A stretch of DNA of 64,000 nucleotides from DASYTH01 sp035762905 (GTDB lineage Bacteria; Actinomycetota; Actinomycetes; Mycobacteriales; Pseudonocardiaceae). The translations under genes and the position numbers were made by a program. Under the pieces are notes generated by a model, which was not told the origin of the DNA, searched no databases, and worked only from the letters and a program-made list of their open reading frames with translations. The DNA lies in contig NZ_DASUCC010000024.1 in assembly GCF_035762905.1 (NCBI RefSeq), positions 14,931-78,930 on the forward strand. The letters run 5' to 3'. Shown here piece after piece: positions 35,675 through 43,054 of the stretch (positions are counted from its first letter, which is position 1; every line of letters begins with the position of its first letter).

Positions 35675-36280
35675 ATGGCTCGTTACACCGGCCCCGCGAC
35701 CCGGATCTCGCGCCGGCTGAAGGTCGACCTGGTCGGCGGCGACCAGGCCTTCGAGCGCCGCCCCTACCCGCCCGGCCAGCACGGCCGCGGCCGGGTCAAG
35801 GAGAGCGAGTACCTGCTGCAGCTCCAGGAGAAGCAGAAGGCCCGCTACACCTACGGCGTGCTCGAGCGCCAGTTCCGCCGCTACTACGAAGAGGCCACCC
35901 GGCAGAAGGGCAAGACCGGTGAGGTCCTGCTGCAGCTGCTGGAGCGCCGGCTGGACAACGTCGTGTACCGGGCGGGCCTGGCCCGCACCCGGCGGCAGGC
36001 GCGCCAGCTGGTCAGCCACGGTCACTTCGTGGTCAACGGCAGGAAGGTGAACATCCCGAGCTTCCAGGTGTCCAAGTTCGACATCATCGACGTGAAGCCG
36101 AAGTCGGCGAACACCCTGCCGTTCGAGGTCGCCAAGGCGACCTTCGGCGACCGCCCGATCCCCGGGTGGCTGCAGGTCCTCCCGAACACCCTGCGGATCC
36201 TGGTGCACCAGGTTCCCGAGCGGGCGCAGATCGACGTGCCCGTGCAGGAGCAGCTCATCGTCGAGTTCTACTCGAAGTGA
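35675..36280 (+). CDS. rpsD: 30S ribosomal protein S4
   Basis: 201 residues starting MARYTGPATRISRRL. It lacks the N-terminal zinc cysteines (C-minus form). S4 domain RRLDNVVYRAGLARTRRQARQLVSHGHF present. GGAGGAG before the ATG, 23 nt after rpsK. S4 nucleates 30S assembly and often regulates the alpha operon. Confidence 0.97.
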   Translation: MARYTGPATRISRRLKVDLVGGDQAFERRPYPPGQHGRGRVKESEYLLQLQEKQKARYTYGVLERQFRRYYEEATRQKGKTGEVLLQLLERRLDNVVYRAGLARTRRQARQLVSHGHFVVNGRKVNIPSFQVSKFDIIDVKPKSANTLPFEVAKATFGDRPIPGWLQVLPNTLRILVHQVPERAQIDVPVQEQLIVEFYSK

Positions 36281-36287
36281 GTCGCGA

Positions 36288-36318
36288 CCCGCGTCCGTCC
36301 ACCGTGGACGGACGCGGG
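36288..36318 (+). other. strong hairpin between rpsD and rpoA
   Basis: A perfect 14-bp stem (36288-36301 with 36305-36318) with a 3-nt loop starts 8 nt after the rpsD stop. No U-run follows. It could act as a partial terminator, an RNA processing site or an end-protecting structure between rpsD and rpoA. Its core contains the GTCCACCGTGGAC palindrome that recurs after rpoA. Confidence 0.7.
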
Positions 36319-36376
36319 GTGCACATCCCGGTGGCGTCATATGGCGGGCGCCCCTAGGTAAAGGAAGAACGACACA

Positions 36377-37429
36377 GTGCTGATCTCACAGCGACCGTCC
36401 CTCGGTGAGGAGCCGGTCAACGAAACACGCTCGCGGTTCGTGATCGAGCCGCTCGAGCCCGGCTTCGGTTACACGCTGGGCAACTCCCTGCGGCGCACGC
36501 TGCTGTCCTCCATCCCCGGCGCCTCGGTGACCAGCATCCGCATCGACGGCGTGCTGCACGAGTTCACCACGGTGCCCGGCGTCAAGGAGGACGTCACCGA
36601 CATCATCCTCAACCTCAAGGAGCTGGTGGTCAGCTCCGAGGAGGACGAGCCGGTCACCATGTACCTGCGCAAGCAGGGCCCCGGCGAGGTGACCGCGGGC
36701 GACATCGTGCCGCCGGCCGGCGTCACCGTGCACAACCCCGACCTGCACATCGCCACCCTGAACGGCAAGGGCAAGCTGGAGATCGAGCTGGTGGTCGAGC
36801 GCGGCCGCGGCTACGTGCCGGCCGTGCAGAACAAGCAGGCGGGTGCCGAGATCGGCCGGATCCCGGTCGACTCGATCTACTCGCCGGTGCTGCGGGTGAC
36901 CTACAAGGTCGAGGCCACCCGAGTCGAGCAGCGGACCGACTTCGACCGGCTGATCCTGGACGTGGAGACCAAACCGTCGATCACGCCCCGGGACGCGGTC
37001 GCCTCCGCCGGCAAGACCCTGGTCGAGCTGTTCGGCCTGGCCCGCGAGCTGAACGTGGACGCCGAGGGCATCGAGATCGGCCCGTCGCCGCAGGAGGCGG
37101 ACACCATCGCCGCCTACGCGATGCCGATCGAGGACCTCGACCTCACCGTGCGCTCGTACAACTGCCTCAAGCGCGAGGGCATCCACACGGTCGGCGAGCT
37201 GGTCTCGCGCAGCGAGGCCGACCTGCTCGACATCCGCAACTTCGGTGCCAAGTCGATCGACGAGGTCAAGATGAAGCTGGTCGGCCTCGGCCTCGCGCTC
37301 AAGGACAGCCCGCCCGGGTTCGACCCGTCCGCGGCCGCGACCGACTACGGCAGCGACGGGTGGTCGGACGTCAGCACCGACACCCACCACGACGACGGCC
37401 AGGACTACGCAGAGACGGAGCAGCTCTGA
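36377..37429 (+). CDS. rpoA: RNA polymerase alpha subunit
   Basis: 350 residues, GTG start with AAAGGAAG upstream. N-terminal assembly domain (FVIEPLEPGFGYTLGNSLRRTLLSSIPG) and C-terminal UP-element/activator domain (LTVRSYNCLKREGIHTVGELV) are both complete. The acidic tail ends THHDDGQDYAETEQL. Confidence 0.98.
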   Translation: MLISQRPSLGEEPVNETRSRFVIEPLEPGFGYTLGNSLRRTLLSSIPGASVTSIRIDGVLHEFTTVPGVKEDVTDIILNLKELVVSSEEDEPVTMYLRKQGPGEVTAGDIVPPAGVTVHNPDLHIATLNGKGKLEIELVVERGRGYVPAVQNKQAGAEIGRIPVDSIYSPVLRVTYKVEATRVEQRTDFDRLILDVETKPSITPRDAVASAGKTLVELFGLARELNVDAEGIEIGPSPQEADTIAAYAMPIEDLDLTVRSYNCLKREGIHTVGELVSRSEADLLDIRNFGAKSIDEVKMKLVGLGLALKDSPPGFDPSAAATDYGSDGWSDVSTDTHHDDGQDYAETEQL

Positions 37430-37460
37430 CCGCTGTCCACAGTGGACGGTCCGGAGCGGT
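37429..37460 (+). other. nested inverted repeats between rpoA and rplQ
   Basis: ACCGCT (37429-37434) pairs with AGCGGT (37455-37460) around an inner GTCCAC-A-GTGGAC dyad (37435-37447). It starts on the last base of the rpoA stop codon. The inner part is the same 13-bp palindrome seen after rpsD. Confidence 0.5.
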
Positions 37461-37480
37461 GATTTCCACAAGGAGTATCG

Positions 37481-38227
37481 ATGCCCACCCCAACCAAGGG
37501 TGCCCGTCTCGGCGGGTCGCCGGCCCACGAGCGGCTGATGCTGGCCAACTTGGCCACGTCGCTGTTCCAGCACGGCCGGATCCACACCACCGAGACCAAG
37601 GCGAAGCGGCTGCGCCCGTTCGCCGAACGTCTGATCACCAAGGCGAAGCGGGGTGACCTGCACAACCGCCGGCTGATCATGCGGGTGATCCGGGACAAGG
37701 AGGTCGTGCACCGCCTGGTCACCGAGATCGGACCGTTCTACGGCGACCGCAACGGTGGCTACACCCGGATCGTGAAGACGATGCCGCGCAAGGGCGACAA
37801 CGCCCCGATGGCGATCATCGAGCTGGTCCAGGAGAAGACCGTCACGGCCGAGGCCGAGGCGGCCCGCAAGACCCGGTTCGCCAAGGACGAGAAGAAGGCC
37901 AAGGACACCGCCGCCCAGCCGGCCGAGTCCGACGTGGACACCGACGCCGCGGTCGAGCCGGCCGCGGTGGACGAGTCGGTCGAGGTCGAGGAGAGCGTCT
38001 CCGACGACGAGCACCCGTACGGTCAGGGCAGCCACGCCGCCCTCGAGGACGGCTCGCAGCCGGAGGGCTTCCCGATCAAGGGCAACGCCGACTCGATGCT
38101 CTACCACCTGCCGGACACCGAGTACTACGACCGGACCGTGGCCGAGGTGTGGTTCGCCACCGAGGAGGACGCGGAACAGGCCGGGTTCTCGTTGCCGCCG
38201 TCGCAGGAGGACGAGGACCAGTCCTGA
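37481..38227 (+). CDS. rplQ: 50S ribosomal protein L17 with C-terminal extra domain
   Basis: 248 residues. Residues 1-118 are ordinary L17 (HERLMLANLATSLFQHGRIHTTETKAKRLRP). Residues 119-182 form a linker that is strongly acidic toward its end (VEVEESVSDDEH). Residues 183-242 are the same 60-residue GSHA/PIKGN/YH/TEEDA domain carried by L4 in this window, 45 of 60 residues identical and no gaps. L17 sits near the exit tunnel of the 50S subunit. ATG with AAGGAG ahead. Confidence 0.96.
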   Translation: MPTPTKGARLGGSPAHERLMLANLATSLFQHGRIHTTETKAKRLRPFAERLITKAKRGDLHNRRLIMRVIRDKEVVHRLVTEIGPFYGDRNGGYTRIVKTMPRKGDNAPMAIIELVQEKTVTAEAEAARKTRFAKDEKKAKDTAAQPAESDVDTDAAVEPAAVDESVEVEESVSDDEHPYGQGSHAALEDGSQPEGFPIKGNADSMLYHLPDTEYYDRTVAEVWFATEEDAEQAGFSLPPSQEDEDQS

Positions 38228-39078
38228 CCGGCGCGTTCGACACCGCTGACCGCGAGCCCGCCACCCCGGATGGGGGTGGCGGGCTCGCGCGGTTCCGGCT
38301 GGACATCGCCTATGACGGCACCGAGTTCTCCGGCTGGGCCCGACAGCCCGGCCGGCGCACGGTCTGCGGGGTGATCGAGTACGCGCTGTCCAACGTGCTG
38401 CGCCGGCACGTCCGGCTGACCGTGGCCGGGCGCACCGACGCCGGCGTGCACGCCAGCGGCCAGGTGGCGCACGCCGACCTGCCGGCGGAGACCGAGCCCG
38501 AGCCGCTGACCAACCGGCTGGGCCGGGCCCTGCCGGACGACGTCCGGGTCACCGCCGTGCGCCCGGTGCCGGCCGAGTTCGACGCCCGGTTCGCGGCGCT
38601 GCGCCGGCACTATGTCTACCGGCTGACCGACACCCCCTGGCGGGCGCAGCCGCTGCTGCGCCGGCACGTCGTGTCCTGGCCGCGCCCGCTGGACCTGGCG
38701 GCGATGACCGATGCGTCGGCCATGCTGCTCGGCGAGCACGACTTCGTGGCGTTCTGCAAGCGGCGCGAGGGCACCACCACCGTGCGCGAGCTGCAACGGC
38801 TGGACTGGCGCCGGGCCGGCGACGTGATCGAGGCGCACGTGTCGGCCGACGCGTTCTGCCACTCCATGGTGCGCAGCCTGGTCGGCGCGCTGCTCACGGT
38901 CGGCGAGGGGCGCAAGCCGCCGGCCTGGCCGGCGTCCCTGCTGGCCATGACCGAACGGCCGAGCACGGTCGCCGTGGCCCCGGCGCACGGCCTGATTCTG
39001 GTCGGCGTCGACTACCCGCCGGACGCGGAGCTGGCCGCGCGGGCCGCGGTCACCAGGAACCTGCGCGGAGCACCGTGA
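38224..39078 (+). CDS. truA: tRNA pseudouridine(38-40) synthase
   Basis: About 284 residues. RLDIAYDGTEFSGWA begins the conserved domain and the catalytic aspartate is Asp72 in AGRTDAGVHASGQ. The start is a puzzle: no ATG, GTG or TTG lies in frame between 38149 (GTG inside rplQ) and 38371, which is already past conserved sequence. CTG at 38224 overlaps the rplQ stop (CTGA) and has GAGGA 6 nt ahead, so a rare CTG start by translational coupling is my preferred reading. The other option is GTG 38149, a 79-nt overlap with rplQ. Confidence 0.88.
   Translation: MTGAFDTADREPATPDGGGGLARFRLDIAYDGTEFSGWARQPGRRTVCGVIEYALSNVLRRHVRLTVAGRTDAGVHASGQVAHADLPAETEPEPLTNRLGRALPDDVRVTAVRPVPAEFDARFAALRRHYVYRLTDTPWRAQPLLRRHVVSWPRPLDLAAMTDASAMLLGEHDFVAFCKRREGTTTVRELQRLDWRRAGDVIEAHVSADAFCHSMVRSLVGALLTVGEGRKPPAWPASLLAMTERPSTVAVAPAHGLILVGVDYPPDAELAARAAVTRNLRGAP
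38251..38289 (+). other. perfect 17-bp hairpin at the rplQ/truA junction
   Basis: Stem 38251-38267 with 38273-38289, loop GGATG, 24 nt after the rplQ stop. It has the shape of a terminator without a U-run, yet it lies inside the 5-prime part of the truA reading frame. See the truA entry. Confidence 0.85.
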
Positions 39079-39079
39079 C

Positions 39080-39114
39080 GGCCGTCGCCCTCCGTGGAGG
39101 AGAGGACGACGGCC
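39080..39114. terminator. bidirectional terminator, truA / protease A
   Basis: GGCCGTCG (39080-39087) pairs with CGACGGCC (39107-39114), with further CCTCC/GGAGG pairing inside. It stands between two converging genes. Confidence 0.55.
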
Positions 39115-39137
39115 GGCACAGCTGGTGAATTACCCGG

Positions 39138-40976
39138 TCAGATGTCCAGCGTCCAACTGTTGAGGAATCCGGTGTCCAGGAACGCGGCGTCGCGGACCCG
39201 CAGGGTCCAGGTGCCGTTGGCCGTCTCGGTTGCCAGGTTGCGGGTGAAGACCTGGTCGATGTTGTCGGCGCTGCCGCCGGCCCGGTTGTGCAGGTTGTAG
39301 ACCGTGCCGTCCGGGGCCAGCAGGTCGACCACCAGGTCGCCCCGCCAGGTGTGCACGATGTGCACCTCGATGGTGCTCGTCGCCGATGCGGTGCCCGAGC
39401 AACCCGCGATGACGATCGTGCTGGTCACCGTGGCCAGGTCCGGAATCTGCACGTCGGTGCCGTTGGTCACCGGCGCGCATCCGGTACCCGGGTTGTTGAT
39501 CGTCCAGGAGAACGAGGTGCTCCCGCTCTGGCCGGCCGAGTCGGTCGCGGTGGCGCTCACGGCGAACGTGCCCGCGGTCGTCGGCGTGCCGGAGATCAGA
39601 CCGGTCGAGGCGTTGATCGACAGGCCGGTGGGCAGCCCGGTGGCCGACCAGGTGTACGGCGGGGTGCCGCCGGAGGCGGTCAGCTGCAGGCTGGCCGGGG
39701 ATCCGACGGTGCCGGTCTGGTTGCCCGGGTTGGTCACCGCGGGGGCGCCCGGGTTGGCATTGCCGGGGTTGGTGAACAGCAGCCGGTTCGGCGAACCGGT
39801 GCCCGGGTTGGTGATCTTGTTCGAGGTGGAGTTGGCCACCAGTGCGGCGGCCACGGCGGCCGGCGAGTCGTTCGGATGGGTGGCCAGCCACAGTGCCGCC
39901 CCGCCGGCCACGTGTGGGGTGGCCATCGAGGTGCCGCTGATCGTGTTGGTGGCGGTGTCGTTGGTCATCCAGGCCGAGGTGATGCCGACGCCGGGGCCGA
40001 AGATGTCCGTGCAGGTGCCGAAGTTGGAGAACGACGCGCGGACGTCGCTGATGTCCGACGCGTTCACCGTGATCGCCTCGGCCACCCGGGCCGGGGTGAA
40101 GTTGCAGGCGTTCTGGTTGGAGTTGCCGGAGGCGATCGCGTAGGTGACGCCGTCGGCGATGGAGTTGCGCACCGCGTTCTCGGTGGCGACGTCTGAGCCG
40201 GCGGCGCCGAGGCTCATGTTGGCCACGGCCGGGCCGGAGGTGTGGTGCTGGGTCACGAAGTCGATGCCCTGGGCCACGCCGGCGAAGCTGCCGGAACCGG
40301 CGCAGTTGAGCACCTTCACCGCGAACAGCTGCACGCCCTTGGCCAGACCGTACTGCGAGCCGCCGATGGTGCCGGCGACGTGGGTGCCGTGCCCGTTGCA
40401 GTCGGTGTTGTTGCCGTCCCCGGTGGTGTTGGTCAGCCAGGTGGCCCGGCCACCGAAGGTCTGGTGGCTGATCCGGATGCCGGTGTCGATCACGTAGGCG
40501 GCCACGTTGTTGGCCGTCGTGTCGAAGGTGTAGCTGCTGCTCAGCGGCAGGTCGCGCTGGTCGGCCCGGTCCAGGCCCCAGGAGGGCGGGTTCGGTTGCA
40601 CGTCAAGGGCGTGCACCACCCGGTCCTGCTGGACGTAGGCCACCGCGGGGTCGGCGGCGACCCGGCGGGCCTGCTGCTCGGTCATCGCGGCCGCGTAGCC
40701 GTGCAGCGCGGCGCGATAGGTGTACCTGGCCTGGCCGCCGTACTTCGCCGTGGTGTTCTGCACCTGGCCGTCCACGGTCTGCGCGGACACCGAGTCGGCG
40801 AACACGACGACGTAGCTACCGGGAATCGCATCGGCCGAACCGGCGTAGAGCACCTGGCCCTCGGCCGCCGCCGGCGACGCCATACCCACGGTCGCCGCGA
40901 CGGTCGCCGCCGCGACGAATCCCAGCCCGGCCAGGCGGCCTAAGCGGCCCCTCCGGGATCGAGCGACTACACCCAT
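39138..40976 (-). CDS. secreted S8 (subtilisin-like) protease A with Ig-like and P-domain
   Basis: 612 residues from ATG 40976 (AAGGAG 7 nt ahead). Signal peptide 1-38 ending SPAAAEG, inhibitor-type prodomain about 50-120, then a peptidase S8 domain with the triad Asp164 (YVIDTGI), His196 (GHGTHVAGT), Ser350 (GTSMATPHVAG) and oxyanion Asn285. A putative Ig-like repeat (PPYTWSATGLPTGLSI...) follows at about 420-495, then a proprotein-convertase P-domain of about 105 residues (VEVHIVHTWRGDLVVDLLAPDGT-like region). It is an exported proteinase-K-type endopeptidase. Tandem paralogue of the next gene, differing by the extra Ig-like insert. Confidence 0.92.
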   Translation of the reverse strand: MGVVARSRRGRLGRLAGLGFVAAATVAATVGMASPAAAEGQVLYAGSADAIPGSYVVVFADSVSAQTVDGQVQNTTAKYGGQARYTYRAALHGYAAAMTEQQARRVAADPAVAYVQQDRVVHALDVQPNPPSWGLDRADQRDLPLSSSYTFDTTANNVAAYVIDTGIRISHQTFGGRATWLTNTTGDGNNTDCNGHGTHVAGTIGGSQYGLAKGVQLFAVKVLNCAGSGSFAGVAQGIDFVTQHHTSGPAVANMSLGAAGSDVATENAVRNSIADGVTYAIASGNSNQNACNFTPARVAEAITVNASDISDVRASFSNFGTCTDIFGPGVGITSAWMTNDTATNTISGTSMATPHVAGGAALWLATHPNDSPAAVAAALVANSTSNKITNPGTGSPNRLLFTNPGNANPGAPAVTNPGNQTGTVGSPASLQLTASGGTPPYTWSATGLPTGLSINASTGLISGTPTTAGTFAVSATATDSAGQSGSTSFSWTINNPGTGCAPVTNGTDVQIPDLATVTSTIVIAGCSGTASATSTIEVHIVHTWRGDLVVDLLAPDGTVYNLHNRAGGSADNIDQVFTRNLATETANGTWTLRVRDAAFLDTGFLNSWTLDI

Positions 40977-41052
40977 TGCACAGCTCCTTGTCGCAGGGCA
41001 CATGCGACCCCCGCCCTCGTGGGGTCGCATGTGGATGGAGATGGTGGTGGGA

Positions 41053-41064
41053 CGTTCGCGAACG
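41053..41064. promoter_or_regulatory. 12-bp palindrome upstream of protease A
   Basis: CGTTCGCGAACG is a perfect palindrome 77 nt before the protease A start. It may be an operator for protease A; it is not found in front of protease B. Confidence 0.3.
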
Positions 41065-41094
41065 AACTGAACTCAGGTTCAGGCCCGAAGGCCC

Positions 41095-41142
41095 GTAACG
41101 CAAGAGAGTCGGACCGCTTCGTAGGGTCGCCTTATGAACAGT
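41095..41142 (-). promoter_or_regulatory. upstream block shared by the two protease genes (copy A)
   Basis: A 22-nt block (41095-41116) matches 42932-42953 at 18 of 22 positions, and ATGAACAGT (41134-41142) matches 42969-42977 exactly. The spacing between blocks is 39 and 37 nt. It probably contains the common promoter or activator site. Confidence 0.5.
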
Positions 41143-41190
41143 ACGAATGAAATTTGGGAATGGATTGGTCTGTTCGGCGTATAGCTGGCT

Positions 41191-41225
41191 GTGGCCGTTG
41201 TCGGCAGGTGCCCGGCAACGGCCAC
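41191..41225 (-). terminator. terminator after protease B
   Basis: A 14-bp stem (41191-41204 with 41212-41225, one T-G pair) with 10 perfect outer pairs, 34 nt downstream of the protease B stop on the minus strand. Confidence 0.6.
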
Positions 41226-41258
41226 ATCCGGTCAGACCTCGCGGTCCGGGCTACCGGC

Positions 41259-42836
41259 TCACAGGTCCAGCGTCCAGCTGTCGATCCGGCCCACGTCGGC
41301 CGCCGCGGCGTCGCGGACCCGCAGGGTCCAGGTGCCGTTGGCGGTCTCGGTGGCCAGGTTGCGGGTGAAGACCTGGTCGATGTTGTCGGCGCTGCCGCCG
41401 GCCCGGTTGTGCAGGTTGTAGACCGTGCCGTCCGGCGCGACCAGGTCGACTACCAGGTCACCGCGCCAGGTGTGCACGATGTGCACCTCGACCGTGCTGC
41501 TGGCCGAGGCGGTTCCGGTGCAGCCGGAGATGGCGATCGTGCTGGTCACCGTGGCCAGGTCCGGGATCGCCACGTCGGTGCCGTTGGTGACGGCCGGGCA
41601 CGGCCCTGGCTGCGGCGGGGTGCCCCCGGCGCCGGTGAACAGCAGCGTGTTCGGCGAGCCGGTGCCCGGGTTGGTGATCTTGTTCGGGGTGCCGGTGCCG
41701 GTCAGCGCGGTCTGCACCGCCGCGGGCGTCGCGGTCGGGTTGGCGGCCAGGAACAGCGCCGCCGCGCCGGCCACGTGTGGGGTGGCCATCGAGGTGCCGC
41801 TGATCGTGTTGGTGGCGGTGTCGTTGGTCATCCAGGCCGAGGTGATGCCCTCACCCGGGGCGAAGATGTCGGTGCAGGTGCCGAAGTTGGAGAACGAGGC
41901 ACGCGCGTCGGTGCGGGTGCTGGCGTTGACCGTGATCGCCTCGGCGACCCGGGCCGGGGTGAAGTTGCAGGCGTTCTGGTTGGAGTTGCCGGAGGCGATC
42001 GCGTAGGTGACGCCGTCGGCGATGGAGTTGCGCACCGCGTTCTCGGTGGCCGCGTCGGAACCCGCGGCGCCGAGGCTCATGTTGGCCACGGCCGGCCCGG
42101 AGGCATGGTGCTGGGTTACTGCGTCGATGCCCTGGGCCACGCCGGCGAAGCTGCCGGAACCGGCGCAGTTGAGCACCTTCACCGCGAACAGGCGGACGCC
42201 CTTGGCCAGACCGTACTGCGAGCCGCCGATGGTGCCGGCGACGTGGGTGCCGTGCCCGTTGCAGTCGGTGTTGTTGCCGTCCCCGGTGGTGTTGGTCAGC
42301 CAGGTGGCCCGGCCGCCGAAGGTCTGGTGGCTGATCCGGATGCCGGTGTCGATCACGTACGCGCTGACGTTCTCGGCGGTCGTGCTGTACGAGTAGTTGC
42401 TGTTCAGCGGCAGATCCCGCTGGTCGACCCGGTCCAGGCCCCACGACGGCGGGTTCGGCTGGTCGATCAGCGCGTGCACCACCCGGTTCTGCTGCACGTA
42501 GGCCACGGCCGGGTCGGCGGCGACCTGCTTGGCCTGCTGCTCGCTCATCGTGGCGGTGTAGCCGCGCAGCGCCGACCGGAAGGTGTAGTCGGCCGTGCCG
42601 CCGTACTTCGCGGTCGAGGACTGCACCTGGCCGTCCACGCTCTGCGTGGTCACCTGGGCGTCGTTGAACACGACGACGTAGCTGTTCGGGATCGCGTCCG
42701 CCGATCCGGCGTAGAGCACCTGGCCCTCGGCCGCCGCCGCGGGTGCGGCCGCGCCGATCGCGGTGGCCACGGCCGCGGCCGCGACGAACCCGAGGCCGGC
42801 GACGCGTCGGAACGCTCTGTCGCGAGTTTCTGCCAT
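41259..42836 (-). CDS. secreted S8 (subtilisin-like) protease B with P-domain
   Basis: 525 residues from ATG 42836 (AAAGGAGA ahead). Signal peptide 1-36 ending PAAAAEG, prodomain, and S8 domain with Asp163, His195 and Ser349; then directly a P-domain ending DSWTLDL, without the Ig-like module of protease A. The two catalytic domains are nearly identical in long runs, so they come from a recent tandem duplication. P-domains stabilise convertase-type proteases. Likely an extracellular nutrient or processing protease. Confidence 0.92.
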   Translation of the reverse strand: MAETRDRAFRRVAGLGFVAAAAVATAIGAAAPAAAAEGQVLYAGSADAIPNSYVVVFNDAQVTTQSVDGQVQSSTAKYGGTADYTFRSALRGYTATMSEQQAKQVAADPAVAYVQQNRVVHALIDQPNPPSWGLDRVDQRDLPLNSNYSYSTTAENVSAYVIDTGIRISHQTFGGRATWLTNTTGDGNNTDCNGHGTHVAGTIGGSQYGLAKGVRLFAVKVLNCAGSGSFAGVAQGIDAVTQHHASGPAVANMSLGAAGSDAATENAVRNSIADGVTYAIASGNSNQNACNFTPARVAEAITVNASTRTDARASFSNFGTCTDIFAPGEGITSAWMTNDTATNTISGTSMATPHVAGAAALFLAANPTATPAAVQTALTGTGTPNKITNPGTGSPNTLLFTGAGGTPPQPGPCPAVTNGTDVAIPDLATVTSTIAISGCTGTASASSTVEVHIVHTWRGDLVVDLVAPDGTVYNLHNRAGGSADNIDQVFTRNLATETANGTWTLRVRDAAAADVGRIDSWTLDL

Positions 42837-42931
42837 GTTGGGTATCTCCTTTGCAGGGCGTGCGCGACCGCCAGCCCTCGCCCGTGGCCGCACACGGAGG
42901 TGATACGCAAAAGACTTGTCGACGACTACCG

Positions 42932-42977
42932 GTTACGCAAGCGAGCCGGAACGTTTCTCACCGTTGCCATGAACAGT
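42932..42977 (-). promoter_or_regulatory. upstream block shared by the two protease genes (copy B)
   Basis: Second copy of the duplicated control region, 96 nt before protease B. It overlaps a GGAACGTTT (42948-42956) that is repeated at 42990-42998, 42 bp away, i.e. four helical turns, a spacing suited to two protein sites on one face. Confidence 0.5.
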
Positions 42978-43054
42978 TAGGTCCACACGGGAACGTTTTG
43001 CGCCGACCGGCGCAGAAAATGCCGCCGGATGCGGCGTGTCGCAGCCGGCCGTGA

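Noticed and set aside
39138..42836. Mycosin (MycP) identity for the two S8 proteases because eccB and eccE are near
   Set aside because: Mycosins have a C-terminal membrane helix and no P-domain; these have signal peptides, P-domains and no C-terminal membrane helix.
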